Shown: positions 12,201-24,368, counted from the stretch's first letter. The stretch: DNA of 64,000 nucleotides from Bradysia coprophila (GCF_014529535.1 NW_023503616.1:6682584-6746583); one strand, 5' to 3'. Notes: generated by a model not told the origin, from the sequence alone. Numbers and translations: made by a program.

Positions 12201-13322
12201 GTAATGTGCAACAAGTGACAATATAACAAAATCCGAATCAAATGTATAATCAATGAGTAATGCTTCGTATACGTAAATTATTACTCATTATTTGTTCAAT
12301 GAAATGTCGCGGGTGCTTGTAAAAAATAATGTTCAACGCATTATAAGTGAGATGAAGAAAATAAATCAGTAAATGGTCTTGATGGTGCGAAGTTACATTG
12401 AACATTAGACCTAAAATAAAACGATTTTTTTTTCTACGAATTATACCTTCTCTTCAGTTTAGTGTTATTTACCCCGTCTCGGTAAAAAAACGATTCATCT
12501 TTCATCTCAAGTCTTTAAAAAAGGACATTCCTGTTTATTGGTTTACAACATTTTTCTTCTTCTACTCTCGGCTGCATTTTTACCACCATATACACAAAGC
12601 AGGTAAAAGCAAGAAATGGAATAAGAAAACAGACGGAATTAGAAATGTGCGCCGACTTGAAAATGATCAAAGTTCCTTCTTTTTGATTCCTACACAGATT
12701 CCCTGTTCCAGCCAACAGTTTGTAACAATTGTCAACCAATATTTTCTCATAAGTGTGCGATATATGATCCTTAGGATTCAACTATAATTTCCAAGTAAAA
12801 TCATTTTCGCAACCAAAAAACAATAAATTTTTAAAAGTTTCGAACATACAAAAATATTATTCGACGCACTGGTCGAGCAACGACAGCACACAAATCCTAA
12901 ACAGAACTGGTATTAAGTTTTTTTTTTGAATTCTTTCTTACATCCGAACACAGATTGTTTGCTGCTGATTGTGTGAGTGCTCTGTACTGTTTCGGTCTCG
13001 CGCTATGCATGTTAGTGAAAAGACCGTTCAAATTATCTATCGTCAAAACGATTGATAACAGAATTTATACTAAGTGAACTGTAGAATAATGTTCGACAAT
13101 AATTATTTACAAAAAACAGTTTTCATATCACCTAGTCAGCAAACTTGGAATTTGTTAACATGCCATTCATAAAGACTTTTGTGTGAATAATTTTGAATTT
13201 GAATAGAACTTTTTTTTTAAATCAATTTATTAATATTTCGTCGTTGGACGAAATTCAGTGCTAGATTGTTAAACAAGGAAGTGTTTAAACCGTTAATATT
13301 TTAACAAATAAAACAAGAAATA
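9223..13322. other. Long intergenic region with hairpins and possible promoter elements
   Basis: No supported coding gene; the longest open frames are low complexity. Visible: an 8-bp TATCGATA (DREF-like) near 10255, a TATATAAG box at 10310-10317 with no recognisable gene downstream, a hairpin cluster at 10665-10735 and a long palindrome at about 10820-10940 (listed separately), and a short GAGTTATA-type tandem repeat at about 11520-11560. The last few hundred bases must hold the promoter and 5' UTR of the membrane-protein gene; a TTCAGTG initiator-like site lies near 13253. Confidence 0.45.
10665..10940. repeat. Clustered hairpins and 110-bp palindrome
   Basis: First part: GTGCGAGATTCACC and its inverse GGTGAATCTCGCAC frame a 7-base loop, followed directly by another inverse pair TCTCGCACACCA / TGGTGTGCGAGA, so one central arm can pair with either side. 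Second part: an imperfect palindrome from CGCATCTGTTGTGGACGGT (about 10826) to ACCGTCCACAACAGATACG (about 10936). Its inner arms are TTTTAGGCACTTTCGC and GCGAAATTGCCTAAAA. Diverged relatives of the second palindrome occur around 55840-56060. Confidence 0.65.
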
Positions 13323-15987
13323 ATGAAATCTGTGACGAAACTCAAGACTAGCAAAATCCTTACGGTTGCTGGTTTGTTGCTGTGTATGTGCATGTCTGGT
13401 GCATCGGCTGCTGTAAAACATGGATATTTATCAACAAAGCTGGACGAGTACTACAGTACAATAAAATGCTTGGCAAGCATTCTGGACGAGCTTATGATAC
13501 CGGGTCAGTTATAATAACAAACAAATGCGTCACAATTATTTTCAAAATAATGAAAAACCCAACTTTAGCATTCATTTGGTTGTTGTTGTTTTGTATATAA
13601 ATGTAGTCTGTGGAGTGTCGTATTTCTCCTACCGCGCCGAACAACGAAACGAATTTTTCGTTAAATTACTGGAATGGAATACACATTTCGAATAGAAACC
13701 TGAATTCAGATAAAACTTACAGCTGAATTTCTGAAATTTATGTTTATTCAAGTGCATTTCTTCCGCAACATTTGATCAAATAGTATCTAGTATGACTATT
13801 GCATCATAAGCCCCATCAGCTACGATATTATTTTATTGCACAACTCTTAATTAAACTTTAATTTTTTGCTGAACTCTGCAGTATAGTTCAATGTTATCAG
13901 TTCGTTTATTAGTAAAGATTAAGTATACAACCATGTAACAAGTTACTACAACTCACTACAATTAAACCTAATTTAGTATTCTGAAAGTGTATTGTACACG
14001 CGCGTAGAAAATAATTCTCTGACTACGTGACTCCACAGCAAAATGTCTTTATCTTTAACACCTTGAGTTAAAACTCTTTTTTTAATATGAAAATAGGAAA
14101 GTTAAGTGGCTTACTCTAATAACTCTTGCAATTCTAAAGTTGTTAAAGAATGAGAACGCACGATTCGGTTCCATTTTAATTACCTTTTTGACGACGAAAA
14201 AATGAAACTTTTATTATTTAGTAGTTTTCCACGATTTCTTCTTACTTTGCCCGAAGTGGATCGAAAGAAACATAGAATTTACTCCCATCTTGTAATGGAT
14301 GCAACTTACTATACCACTTACTTTATGCATCATTATCCACAGCAAGATTACTTAAATAAAATTTACTTTGAATGGTGAATTCTCTTCCATCCTATGACCT
14401 TCCATGCATCATTATCCATATAGGCAAAACTTATACTCAAATCAAATTATTTCCATTGATATTTCTAATCGTTGTTCGATAAGTGTCGCTTTAATGTGGA
14501 TAAAAAACCTGATAAAAAAATTTAAAATAAAATTTTAAAACTCGAATTTCAACCGAATCAATTTGTTACAAGAACATGAACACTGAACACCACATTATTG
14601 ATCGTAAATACGATTCATTCGAATAGTTTCTGCTGGAGGACACAATTATATAACAAAAAAAAAACAGTCGATTTTAATTAGTGTGTTCTGCTGAGTCTTG
14701 CCAGTCCGTTATATATAGATTAAAGTTTGTTTGTTTATTTAATAAACATCGATTTCGTATGAATTTTAGCGTAATGTAGACATAACTGCACCAACTGCAC
14801 TGATGCAATTATAGCAAGTTATGTATATATTCATTTATGAAACATTAATATTTATTGTCAGACTCTTTCTAATTCGATTATATCAACGGTGCAAATGCAT
14901 TGTTTATAATTTTTTTTTTTTTTTCTTTATTCAATATTCAATATTGAATGTCAAGACAAATAAGTCTATACACAGATTTGAATAAGGTTTCTATTGTAAT
15001 ATTATCCTCACACATAATTGTCATTTGAAAAGGTATTCAACGTCTTTTGATGTTGGTAGCAGGTTCTGACAAGTAAATGAGATGATTTAGCAACTATTTT
15101 TCAATAACAAAAGTCAGAAACGAAACAATCGAAAACGACAAAAAAATATGGGGGGAATGCACCTTGGAATATAAGTTCTTTCAAAATTAGGCAGAAATTT
15201 ATACTCAAAAACACAATTGATGTGCCCTGACGAAACACTCGCCACGTCTTAGTACAAAGAAAAGAGATTCGCAGAGTGAATTCCCCCTCGTATTAAACAT
15301 TTGTATTATGTCACTTGATATGTGTCCGTGATGTTGCTGATTAACCGGTTCTTACAAAGAATAGTACACTTGTATAATTGCATTATCGTTACAAACTAAA
15401 ATTTGTTGTTTTTTTTCTTCACGACATTATACCAGTCATCTGTTTATAAACATTTTATCCGTCAAAACCCGTTAATAATTTCAATAAATTAAAATAATCA
15501 TTTTGTCACGCCGAACCAGGATTATGTTGACAGACCTTACTAATAGTTTTTTGAGATATAATTTAATAATGATCTCTACATTCACATTTCAGACATAAAT
15601 CCATTGTTTATCTGCTGTGGTACATGGTTAATAAACGATTGGTTGGGAGGTATGGTGCTGGACAACTGCTACGACCATAACTACCATCAACTAAACAATT
15701 TGACTGAACCGTTCCTTCACACAATGGAGGAAACCTGCGGTGACTATCCAAAGGACTCTTTTTCCTGCAAAATGGTCTTTGCAACGCCAATCGCACTGTT
15801 AGTTTTTATTATTGTACTGATATTATCGTTAAGTGGCTGCTCGATATTTATGTGCATTCGACTGCGATATTACCGACGATATTTTGAGTACCAAAAAAGT
15901 CAGGCATTCGATTCGGCTGGTTCTGAAGATATGACCGACGAAACGACTACACCAACGATGAAAAAAAGAAAACCGCTCGAAATTTGA
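13323..15987 (+). CDS. Small single-pass (type I) membrane protein, unknown family, two exons
   Basis: I do not recognise the family. Exon 1 is 13323-13503 (60 codons plus one base) and exon 2 is 15593-15987; the join forms an Asp codon across a 2.1-kb GT-AG intron and yields 191 residues. The N-terminus looks like a signal peptide (KILTVAGLLLCMCMSGASA, cleavage near residue 29). A short ectodomain follows with about six cysteines, among them CCGTW, DNCYDH, ETCGDY and SCKM, plus one N-x-T site (NLT). A strongly hydrophobic helix (about 145-170, ALLVFIIVLILSLSG) and an Arg/Tyr-rich, then acidic, Thr-rich cytoplasmic tail of about 45 residues complete it. The even cysteine spacing suggests a disulfide-bonded extracellular domain. 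The start ATG follows an A-rich leader (aataATG). AATAAA at 16173-16178. Confidence 0.75.
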
Positions 15988-16390
15988 AGAGTTAGTTGAA
16001 GAAGGAGACTGGAGAGAGTAAGAGAGAAAAGCTGCATAATATGGTTTACATATTTTCTTTAGGATTTTCAACTTTTCAAAAACTCTCTTTATGCGAACAG
16101 TAAACTGCCATAATATTAATTATCTATAGTTAATGTAAGTTAAACTGTGATAGTCATTATTACAATTCGTATGAATAAAACACCTTTGCTACAACTAAAT
16201 TACTTCCGACTCTTGTTTTTCTATTTATTGAATTTTAATCCACGCCATTAGTCGTATAAATTTATACGTCAGAGAGAGCTTTTTTCTCCTTTGTTGCGAT
16301 CTGTCAGTTTTTCTATTTTGCGATTTAGTATGGAAATGAAAACTAAAATTGAGATATCTTTGCTGTTTTAAGTGGTTTTTCTTATTTTTT

Positions 16391-16520
16391 TGGATCAAAA
16401 TGTTTTAAAGTGTGTTTGGAATCGATTGACATTAACAGATTGTGTGAAAATATTTTTTTCTATTTTATTATTTTGTTAATGTCAATCGATTCCAAACACA
16501 CTTTAAAACATTTTGGTCCA
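16391..16520. mobile_element. Nested palindromic element, 130 bp
   Basis: Arms of about 50 bp are inverted copies: TGGATCAAAATGTTTTAAAG at the left and CTTTAAAACATTTTGGTCCA at the right, with an AT-rich loop. It lies inside the left arm of the larger composite and is absent from the right arm. Confidence 0.8.
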
Positions 16521-16532
16521 AAATAGTTATTT

Positions 16533-16654
16533 ATCTACCAAGGTAGGTATGAAGGTATTTTTTCGCACTAGATGTCGATTGTCGACCCGAGGCGAAGCCG
16601 AGGTCGACAAGACGTCGTGTGCGAAAAAATACCGGCATACCTACCGTGGTAGAT
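16533..16654. repeat. Palindrome with GCACTAGATGT core
   Basis: An imperfect palindrome running from ATCTACCAAGGTAGGTAT to ATACCTACCGTGGTAGAT. The inner part is CGCACTAGATGTCGA then TCGAC...GACGTCGTGTGCG. The same inner core, with different outer arms, occurs at 50222-50341. Confidence 0.75.
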
Positions 16655-16831
16655 ACAACGTTTTTCGCAATTTCGGGCCATAATCACCTTTCCAATGCAA
16701 AACATGTCCTACATTTTGTTCCAAAATTCTTGTGTATACAGAAATTCATTTGAACGATCAAGAAGGCTGCACTATAATACACATTGCAATGTGATGTAAA
16801 GAGACGCGTTCGGTATAATTGTGTGACTCTA

Positions 16832-16895
16832 TAGCCGAATGGCTATAGTCGCTGCTTTGTGTTCAAAAACCTTTTGGTGTCGGGGGTTCGATTTC
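16832..16895 (+). promoter_or_regulatory. tRNA-like RNA polymerase III A and B boxes (SINE-like module)
   Basis: TAGCCGAATGG (16832-16842) fits the A box consensus with one mismatch. GGTTCGATTTC (16885-16895) fits the B box with one mismatch. Their spacing of about 42 bases suits a tRNA with a long variable arm. The intervening sequence does not fold as a functional tRNA by eye and there is no proper acceptor stem, so this is probably a tRNA-derived SINE head or tRNA relic. Confidence 0.5.
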
Positions 16896-18643
16896 TGGTC
16901 AATGCAAGATTTTTATTTATAAAAATTTAGCCTTCGTTGAAGGTAATAGGTTCTTTAGCGTGCGAAAAAAAGTTAATATCGCACTGTGTCCAGAAATACA
17001 GTGAAATAAATACCTTCAAAACGACATTAAATGGATGCATGGAAAGGTGATGATTATGGACCGGAATTGCGAAAAAATATGAAAAACCACTTAAAACAGC
17101 AAAGATATCTCAATTTTAGTTTTCATTTCCATACTAAATCGCAAAATAGAAAAACTGACAGATCGTAACAAAGGAGAAAAAAGCTCTCTCTCTCTGACGT
17201 ATAAATTTATACGACTAATGGCGTGGATTTTACTAGCTAGAAATAAGAGATAACTTTGAAATAAATATAAACGGTATTTTCAAGCTAATCGATAAGAATA
17301 AATGGTGTAAATGGTATACCAACAATATTAGGTAGAATAATGGGAGATTAGACTATTACAAGAGCATCTAAACGGTGATAGACATCAACACGGAGCAAAA
17401 TACTTTTTGGAGTACTCATAGTATCCTTCAATTTGTACTGAAATTAGAAGGAATGAATTCTAGGCTTGGCCGGTACCACTCGCTATTTATAATCTTCTCA
17501 ATTTTGAAGTAAGTATCTGTTTTAACGAGCTGCCCCCGAACATACTTAAGCGAATATATATGGTATATGAAGGATATTTTCGTTCCTGTTTTCATTGTGA
17601 GCATAGAAAAATTGATACAATTGAGGAAACATTGACGGTAGCGATTGAAAGAATTTATCATCAACTGTATTTCGACAACGATTGAGCCTCAAACAGCACT
17701 GGATCAATTAAAATTGTTTTAGCCTAGCGAAGAGTTCCGCGAATAAACTTTCATCAAATAAGCATAATTAATATCTCGCTAAGATCTTCACTGTCCCAAT
17801 AAAATAAATAATTTGACATCTTTAACGTGCTTACCAAAATGGCTATATACCCTTTCAGACCAGGTTTAGGCTGTTCCCGATTCTTTTTTAACGAGAGCGA
17901 ACGAAAGTTAACGAGAACGATTTATTGTGTTTTTGAAAGTATTTTCCGAAAAGATCGGCCAGCTTCACGCATGTTTCAGACAAATTTTATCGGTTATATC
18001 GTCCGTCCACAGATTGGTTCTTTATAATTTTTGAAACAACAACATCGTCGAGTCTGAGCAGAGATATTTTAGGTAAGTCAAAATCCATGTCATCCACTTC
18101 AATATCTGCACTCCGGAACAAAACAAAACATAAAACAAATTGAAACATATGTGCGGAAAATGAGTAAAAGACTGTGCGTATTCTAATGTTCATTCAGGCT
18201 GTTGGTTGGGGTACATAAATCACAATAGATAGGTAATTTACACTAAAGGCTATGGATTCAAAGCCTGGTTGCCCACAACTGGTTCATCTCACTAGGTTGT
18301 CTACTGGGGCCGAAGAAGCCAGAGGTCCAGATGGGCATTTTCGTGGAAATGAAAAATCGGACTCTGATTGGAAATATGCACTGCAATATCAAATTGGTGT
18401 GACTGCAATTTTCAGCGCATTGAACGAGATATTTTGTTTCTCATAGATTTCTACGATCTTATCATGGCTGCCGAGACCTTACAATATTGGATCAAAATTT
18501 TGTTTCTGGACGTTTATGGAGCTATCGATAGGGAATTAGGAGGAGATCATTTCGTTGAAGAACGTTGAAGAAAAGTTGTAACTGTGAGTCAGGAAGGCAT
18601 CAAAGTACGAATGTAGTATTTTGAAAAAACTTTAAAGAAAATG

Positions 18644-18787
18644 CAGGCCCGGACTGGCCATATGGTGAATTCGGGGAATTCCCGATGGGCCTTTTGGATT
18701 TTTGTATGAGAATTTTTAATTTGTGGGCCTTTTTAAATTGAGTTGCATGGAGCCCCCGATGGGCTTTTTCGAGCCAGTCCGGTACTG
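18644..18787. mobile_element. hAT-type MITE, copy 2 (144 bp)
   Basis: Ends CAGGCCCGGACTGGCC and GAGCCAGTCCGGTACTG are inverted and match copy 1 at 7292-7433. The interior shares the stretches ATTCCCGATGGGCCTTTTG and GATGGGCTTTTTCGAG with it. A perfect 8-bp target duplication AGAAAATG lies at 18636-18643 and 18788-18795. Confidence 0.93.
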
Positions 18788-19187
18788 AGAAAATGTATGG
18801 AAAGTGTGACTCAACATGAAATTTCTACTGGCTGACTCTGGTCGCTCTGGTCTGACGAACAATGAACATTTAAGAAATTTATGGACTCACTTAATGAAGT
18901 GTGAAATGTGAGATTCTTAGGAAAGTTTTCGTTCCGCACAGAACTTCTACATTATTCACAGTACTTTGTTTTATTTATTAAATTAAAAGCCATTATCTTG
19001 AAGGTTATGTCATTAGCTTTCCTTATGATTGCCAGATGAAGTATGCTTAAATAATTCAAAGCGCCCTTCTTTTCAATATATGACCGTTTTTCCAGTCAGT
19101 CGAATTGATCATTTAGTGGGGACTAGAGAAATCAAATGGATTTTATTGCCTATCCACCCGGAATATTGTTGTTACACGTCTTCGGCT

Positions 19188-19373
19188 CAAGGCTGTATAC
19201 TTTGGGGAGGTCACGCATATCGCCATTTTATTAGATACGCGGGAACACACCTTTTCCATACAAACAAGTTCACCAAAATTGAATTTGTATGGCGTGGTGA
19301 ATTTTTTGTATGAAACGTGGTGTGTAACCCGCGTATCTGCATCTGCGTGACCTCCCCAAAGTATACAGCCTTG
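19188..19373. mobile_element. Second hAT-like MITE family, 186 bp, 30-bp perfect terminal repeats
   Basis: Perfect 30-bp inverted ends starting CAAGGCTGTATACTTTGG. The 8-bp duplication CTTCGGCT flanks it at 19180-19187 and 19374-19381. The inner parts (CGCCATTTTATTAGATACGCG / CGCGTATCTGC and AAAATTGAATTTGTATG / CATACAAACAAG) add a secondary, imperfect inverted repeat. No coding capacity. Confidence 0.9.
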
Positions 19374-22300
19374 CTTCGGCTGGGATAGTGGGATATGCAA
19401 ACTCTACACTTGTCAAAATAAAAGTTTCCAAAGCTTGTTGCTAGAAAACAAAACTTGAGAGTTCGGCTCGTATCACAAAATTGATCCTACATGTAATGAA
19501 CAACCTCCGCAGCATCCAACTTTGCAAGAAGTATCTCGAGTTTTTTATACATTTACACTAAAATGTTAGATTCTAATCTTTTTCCTCATAACATTCCACT
19601 CACCTTTACTTTTTAAGTTTAACCTCAGATTAGTTTCGTTGTTTTATTTAACACAAACTTTTATGTCAAAAATGAGCTGCCATTTGAGTACTAAGTTTAA
19701 AATCCTGTGTAAAAAAAGAGAACGAACAATAGGCGGCGGTTCAAAATCTTTCGTTCAAATGATATCATTTTTAACGTGGATAACAGTTCTTAACGTTTCA
19801 AACGGGCTTGAATGAAGATGATCTATTGTGAGCAGTCTTTTTTGTCGCAATTAATTGAAAATAAAAAATCTACCATCATTAGATAACAAATGCCTTACCG
19901 ACTTCTTATCGAAAACAGGGAAATTTCACTGAAAGAAGTAATAAGATTAATCGACATTTGATGCTAGACTATCTGTATATGTTTTGTTTTTTGGATGTGT
20001 ATATCCATACGCTAAATCAAATCTAATCTATTGCTAAAAACAAGTATTTTTACGACATTCTGATATGCCTTCACTTTTTATCTGTTTACACCAACAATAG
20101 ACAGAAAATCTAAAAAATAAACGAAACATCTTCTCTAGAATTGAAAGATGATTTCAACACGCCAAAGCTTGCCTGGGTTGCCGAACTATTGTTTTCAAAT
20201 TGGTTCAAGAGAGTGAGGTTGGTAACGATTAGTGATTTCTCTGGAATGTGCGGGGTTAATACATTTCTAATAAATAACTCTAATAGCTGAAATATCTTTA
20301 ATAACCTTTAAAATATCGCTAAGATATTGGAGATCAGGATTTTCACTCGGACTGGACACCTCTGTGATCTTTCCCGACCGGACCGTACAAAAATTGAAAC
20401 GTTATTTGTGGATAAATATGCTTTAATTCGAAACACAAATTATAGTGTGAGGCATGTATGAATGACTAGGCAATACGATGAAGAAAACGGGGCAGGTAAA
20501 GTTTCCGGAGTGGGTGTCCGAACAAAATCACGAAATACGGCCCATCGTAACATCAGACTTTTTTAACAGAAAAACAGAGTTTTCTTTAGCATATACCCAC
20601 CCAAAAGAATTTGAATTTGCATGTAAATTACTCGTGTCGTATCACTTTATGATTTCCAACAGAAATACAAGTTCACTAACTTAAAAAAAGTGGTTCATAC
20701 CCAATGTTGCTGGCGTTCATTGCAGTTTTTTTTTGTAAGCACTTCGACAAGTTTGCAATTTATTCTTCTTAGAATGCAACACTCACACAAATTTTTGAAA
20801 TTTTTAAAAGTCCAACGTGTGCATCTCTAAAATGCCGACCAACGACTATAATCTCATATAAGTTCTTTTCTTATTGCCAGAAATATAATTTAAAAACGAT
20901 TTTAACCACCACAATGCAGACCAATTTTTACCAATTAGTCAGGAAACAATTTTTTTCTATTTTTTTTCGATGCTACTTATCATTCTGAGCAAAAAATTGT
21001 CCTGCGGCATGTCCTCATCTTCAATTTGTTTCATAAAAAAATCGGTAAGTTTTCGAGTGCTGCTGTAGAATAATTTTTTAGAATGAGCATGTCTAGTGAT
21101 TAAAAACTATATTTCAGGAAAATGTCAAAAAAAATGCATAGAGGTGGCAGCAATTTAGTCACTTTATGAGCTTTATAAAACAACCTATGCATTTTTGAGA
21201 CATAGAACAATATTTCCTTTAGAATTATGAGCAGCATGAAAACAAAATTCTTTGAGGATAAAATTTGCGCTGCAAATTGCTGAGAAAAGTCCACTGAATC
21301 ATTTAAGGTCTATCTTTGAAAAATCGGCTATTGCTTGTTTTTATGTTTCAAAAAACTTGTTCGAAGTTTTCGTAAATTTACTCTTAAAAACGAGATGAAA
21401 CGTTCCAAAAGACTAGCTATGGTGAATACGCTAGTCTCTGGAACTCATACGTTGCGTTGATTCGATTGAGTTGACTGTCTCGTCTGACCACGAAACTGCG
21501 ATCGACTTCATCGACTCGCATGTTACTGGATCCAGCACCAAGATGCTTAGCGTCACCATTTCGTATGATACTAGTCGTTTCGATCGTTGACGAACCAGTT
21601 CAGCAATTGCGTTCGCCGTTAGAAGACAGGCGATTAATTAAAGTAACAGATGACTGTCCGAATGGTACTACTGCGACGATCATGTATTTGACACCAATAT
21701 ACTTACGGAAATTCTTGCATTGCACAAGTGGTGATTGCCTTGTAAGAAGGATTGGAATTCATAATGTGGTATGTTTGAATGAATGCAAAATTGTGACAGA
21801 TCATATAGGTAATCAAATGCAGAAAATAATAGCTTTGGGTTTAATCGAAAAAATAGTAATACACTCGCGGAATTTTGAAAACCGACACATTTTCTGTTTT
21901 GCGTTTTAAGGTTTTTTTGAGAATTTTGTATGTATTTTTATATGGAGAAATCAAGTAAAACACAGAAAATTTATTGGTTTTCAAAATTCCGTTCGTGGGG
22001 AAGAAATGTGAAGAATTTAAGCTGATAGTTCTAAAGTAAGATTTGATCACTTGAAATTAGTAACTGATCGCAAGAAATAGAGAATTTGATCTCCAACAAT
22101 TAAGCAAAAACGTTGCAACTACGTGAAGTAATCCTCTAGTGGCAGTTTTTAGCAAAACTATTCTGTAAATGTCCTTCGTTCTGTTTTACTAATGCTATTT
22201 TCTACAATTTCTTTGCCTTGATAATATTTACTTACACCTGGTCGATATAAATTGGTTGCATTGCGTATCCCACTGGCTTCAATAGAACGTCTCCACTGAC

Positions 22301-23948
22301 TTCAATAAAACGTCTTTGTTATATTTCAAAATTTCCTAAGTTTTTTTTTTATTAATATTTTGCAAACATTTTCATTAATAATATTAAATAACATATCATA
22401 TAATAATTACACTTTAACTATCGAAATAATTAATATAAATATTTTCTTTTCATTTAGTTTATTTTGCAGCTAGAAAAACTTATTTAAATCTGATCACCAA
22501 ACATCAAATAATTTACATTCAAAATTTCCTGTTTCTATTTACAATTTTTATAAAATTATTCTGAAATATTTTGCGTTTTTTTCTTATTTGTTTTGGTAAT
22601 CAGAAGTTTTATGCTTTTTTTGGTGATCCATTTGAGTCTCTAAATATAACTTTTTTTTACAAATATCATTTAATAACTGAAAAAAATTGGTTTAATAAAT
22701 ATTAATGGTGTTGTTTTTGATATTTGTTATTACAGGTTATTGCAGCTATTGCAAACTAAAAATAAAAAAAAAATTGACTAAAACAAATCCTAAAACAAAT
22801 TACAATAAATAATAACTCTTTCGTGATATTTTTTTCTTTATTTTGTTTTTGAGTACAAATGGTCATAGTACCGTAAAATTAAATATTTTTTTCTTCTTGA
22901 AATGAATTTCCTTACAAAAATAGATTAAAAATTACGATTTTTATATTAATGATATTATCGAAATTTGTCTACATTTTGCCTAACGAAAACTCTCTAATTG
23001 GATATCTTTCACTAAATAAATCAACATATAAATTAGAGGAAACCACAGAATAAATGTCTTACATAAGGCAACTCTTTCTAAGGCTTTCGTGCATTATACA
23101 TACGTGAATAGTGTTTTCCTTTGATATTTTTTTTTCTTGTAAAATTTACTTTGTCTTATAAAAGAGCTAAATTTTTTTCGTCTACATTATTTTTATTCAA
23201 AATATTTTCTGTTCTTTTTCATTCATTTTGTACGAATCTAATTACACGTAAACAATCAATAGTGTTCTGTTTGTTTTATATTCAGTTTTCAATTACACAT
23301 TGACATCAATTTTTTTTCTTTTATGGTCATTATTTTGTAAATCAGATGGTAAAATGGCCTATTATGTTTACAATTTAGCAGAGAAAATGTTCGATATTTT
23401 TCAGAAGACAAATTTTCGTAATAAAATCATTTAACACTGGATAAGTGGTTAAGAATGATTCATTACATTAAGTGCAACAAACGTAAATACGACAAATAGA
23501 TTTCGACTACAGTAGTAAATTACATTAATATTTGATATAGTTGAACGATCGGAATCCAGCAGATTTTGCGAATCATGAGACTCTTTCAGTTTACTACAAT
23601 TTAATTAATTATTTGTATGAGTTAGATACTTTAGCATTTGCAACAAAAATGTTATCAAATTAAGAGAATTATAGCAAATACTGATGAGTTACATTACTTA
23701 CAATCAGTTAATCAGGAAATTAAAATTTAAATAAAGATCAAAGATCATTAATATACCAACCGTAGTAGATTGTAGTCATATTATGGCGACCGACGGGAAA
23801 ACCCTGCTGTATTCAAGTGATTGATAATAAAAACTAAAAAGAGAATTAATCTGAGTGCGAAATAAAAACCAAAGTTAATTAAGCGGGTGATATAAAAGTG
23901 AAAAATTAAGTAGGCAATAATGGGGAACGAAGAAGAATTGATAACATA

Positions 23949-24368
23949 TGTAAAGTGGGAATGATAACGTTCACTATAAAAAGCATATGATCGGTTATTC
24001 AATCTATCAGTTAACGATCTAATCTGTTAATGTTATCAAACTACGTAGTATACGTTATAATGAGATATCATTCCTACCAAACAATTCAAACTTTATATTG
24101 TTTCTTGAAAGTACAATCGCTAAACCGAACTGGTGTGCATACGTTATTTTGCACCAGCTGGTCCCATTTGGAATTGTATGTGACCAGCTGGTGCAAAATA
24201 ACGTATGCACACCAGTTCGGTTTAGCGATTGTAGATTGGTTATTGTAAATAAAGAAATCATTTTTGTGGTAACGTAAAGGTGTGTTTTCGTGAAATATAA
24301 CAACTTGGAATCCGTTGAAAGGATTCGCTCGAGCAACGAGATATGGCTCTCGATTCCACCGAGCAACA
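23949..24368 (+). repeat. LTR remnant of a BEL-like family (solo or degraded), with a nested MITE
   Basis: Starts TGTAAAGTGGGAATGATAAC, carries a TATA box (CACTATAAAAAGC) and ends GAGCAACA. Related copies: a partial one from 24982, a reverse-orientation copy at 30113-30446, a fragment near 48905-48945, and an LTR end at about 53385-53442 that is followed by a primer site. It is interrupted by the palindromic element at 24112-24233. I find no target duplication and no primer site after it, so boundaries are approximate. Confidence 0.65.
24112..24233. mobile_element. Perfect-hairpin MITE, 122 bp, TA-flanked
   Basis: Two perfectly complementary 50-bp arms (starting CAATCGCTAAACCGAACTGG) enclose an 18-base loop, and TA dinucleotides flank the arms (24112-24113 and 24232-24233). 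This fits a Tc1/mariner-type non-autonomous element. The lack of any arm mismatch suggests a recent insertion into the older LTR. Confidence 0.88.

Larger units (their letters stand above)
16239..17227. mobile_element. Composite inverted-repeat element with nested palindromes
   Basis: Outer arms of roughly 150 bp are inverted copies, starting TCCACGCCATTAGTCGTATA (16239) and ending in its inverse (17227). The arms continue inward: TTTTTCGCAATTTCGGG at about 16661 pairs with the stretch at 17039-17080. The left arm is interrupted at 16391-16660 by two further palindromes (16391-16520 and 16533-16654) that the right arm lacks, so these are later insertions. The centre holds a tRNA-like module (16832-16895). 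No transposase ORF is seen, and target duplications are not clear. Confidence 0.8.
17228..23948. other. Gene-poor AT-rich region with scattered small elements
   Basis: No supported gene. It holds two clear MITEs (18644-18787 and 19188-19373), an imperfect inverted repeat around 21865-22005 (GGAATTTTGAAAACC / GGTTTTCAAAATTCC), another around 21125-21200 (AAATGCATAGAGG / CCTATGCATTTTTGAGAC), and an extremely AT-rich stretch at about 22330-23300. ORFs here are short, low complexity and not recognisable. Confidence 0.5.

Noticed and set aside
12398..12787. 129-codon ORF upstream of the membrane-protein gene
   Set aside because: Low-complexity Phe/Lys/Ile-rich translation from AT-rich DNA, no start context, no domain; the reverse strand is equally open.
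16826..16900. Functional tRNA gene
   Set aside because: A and B boxes are present but I cannot build an acceptor stem or a normal anticodon stem, so I call it only a tRNA-like module.
21520..21909. 129-codon ORF with GC-richer first half
   Set aside because: No recognisable family, no supported splice partners, second half low complexity. It could be old transposon debris, but I cannot support a gene.
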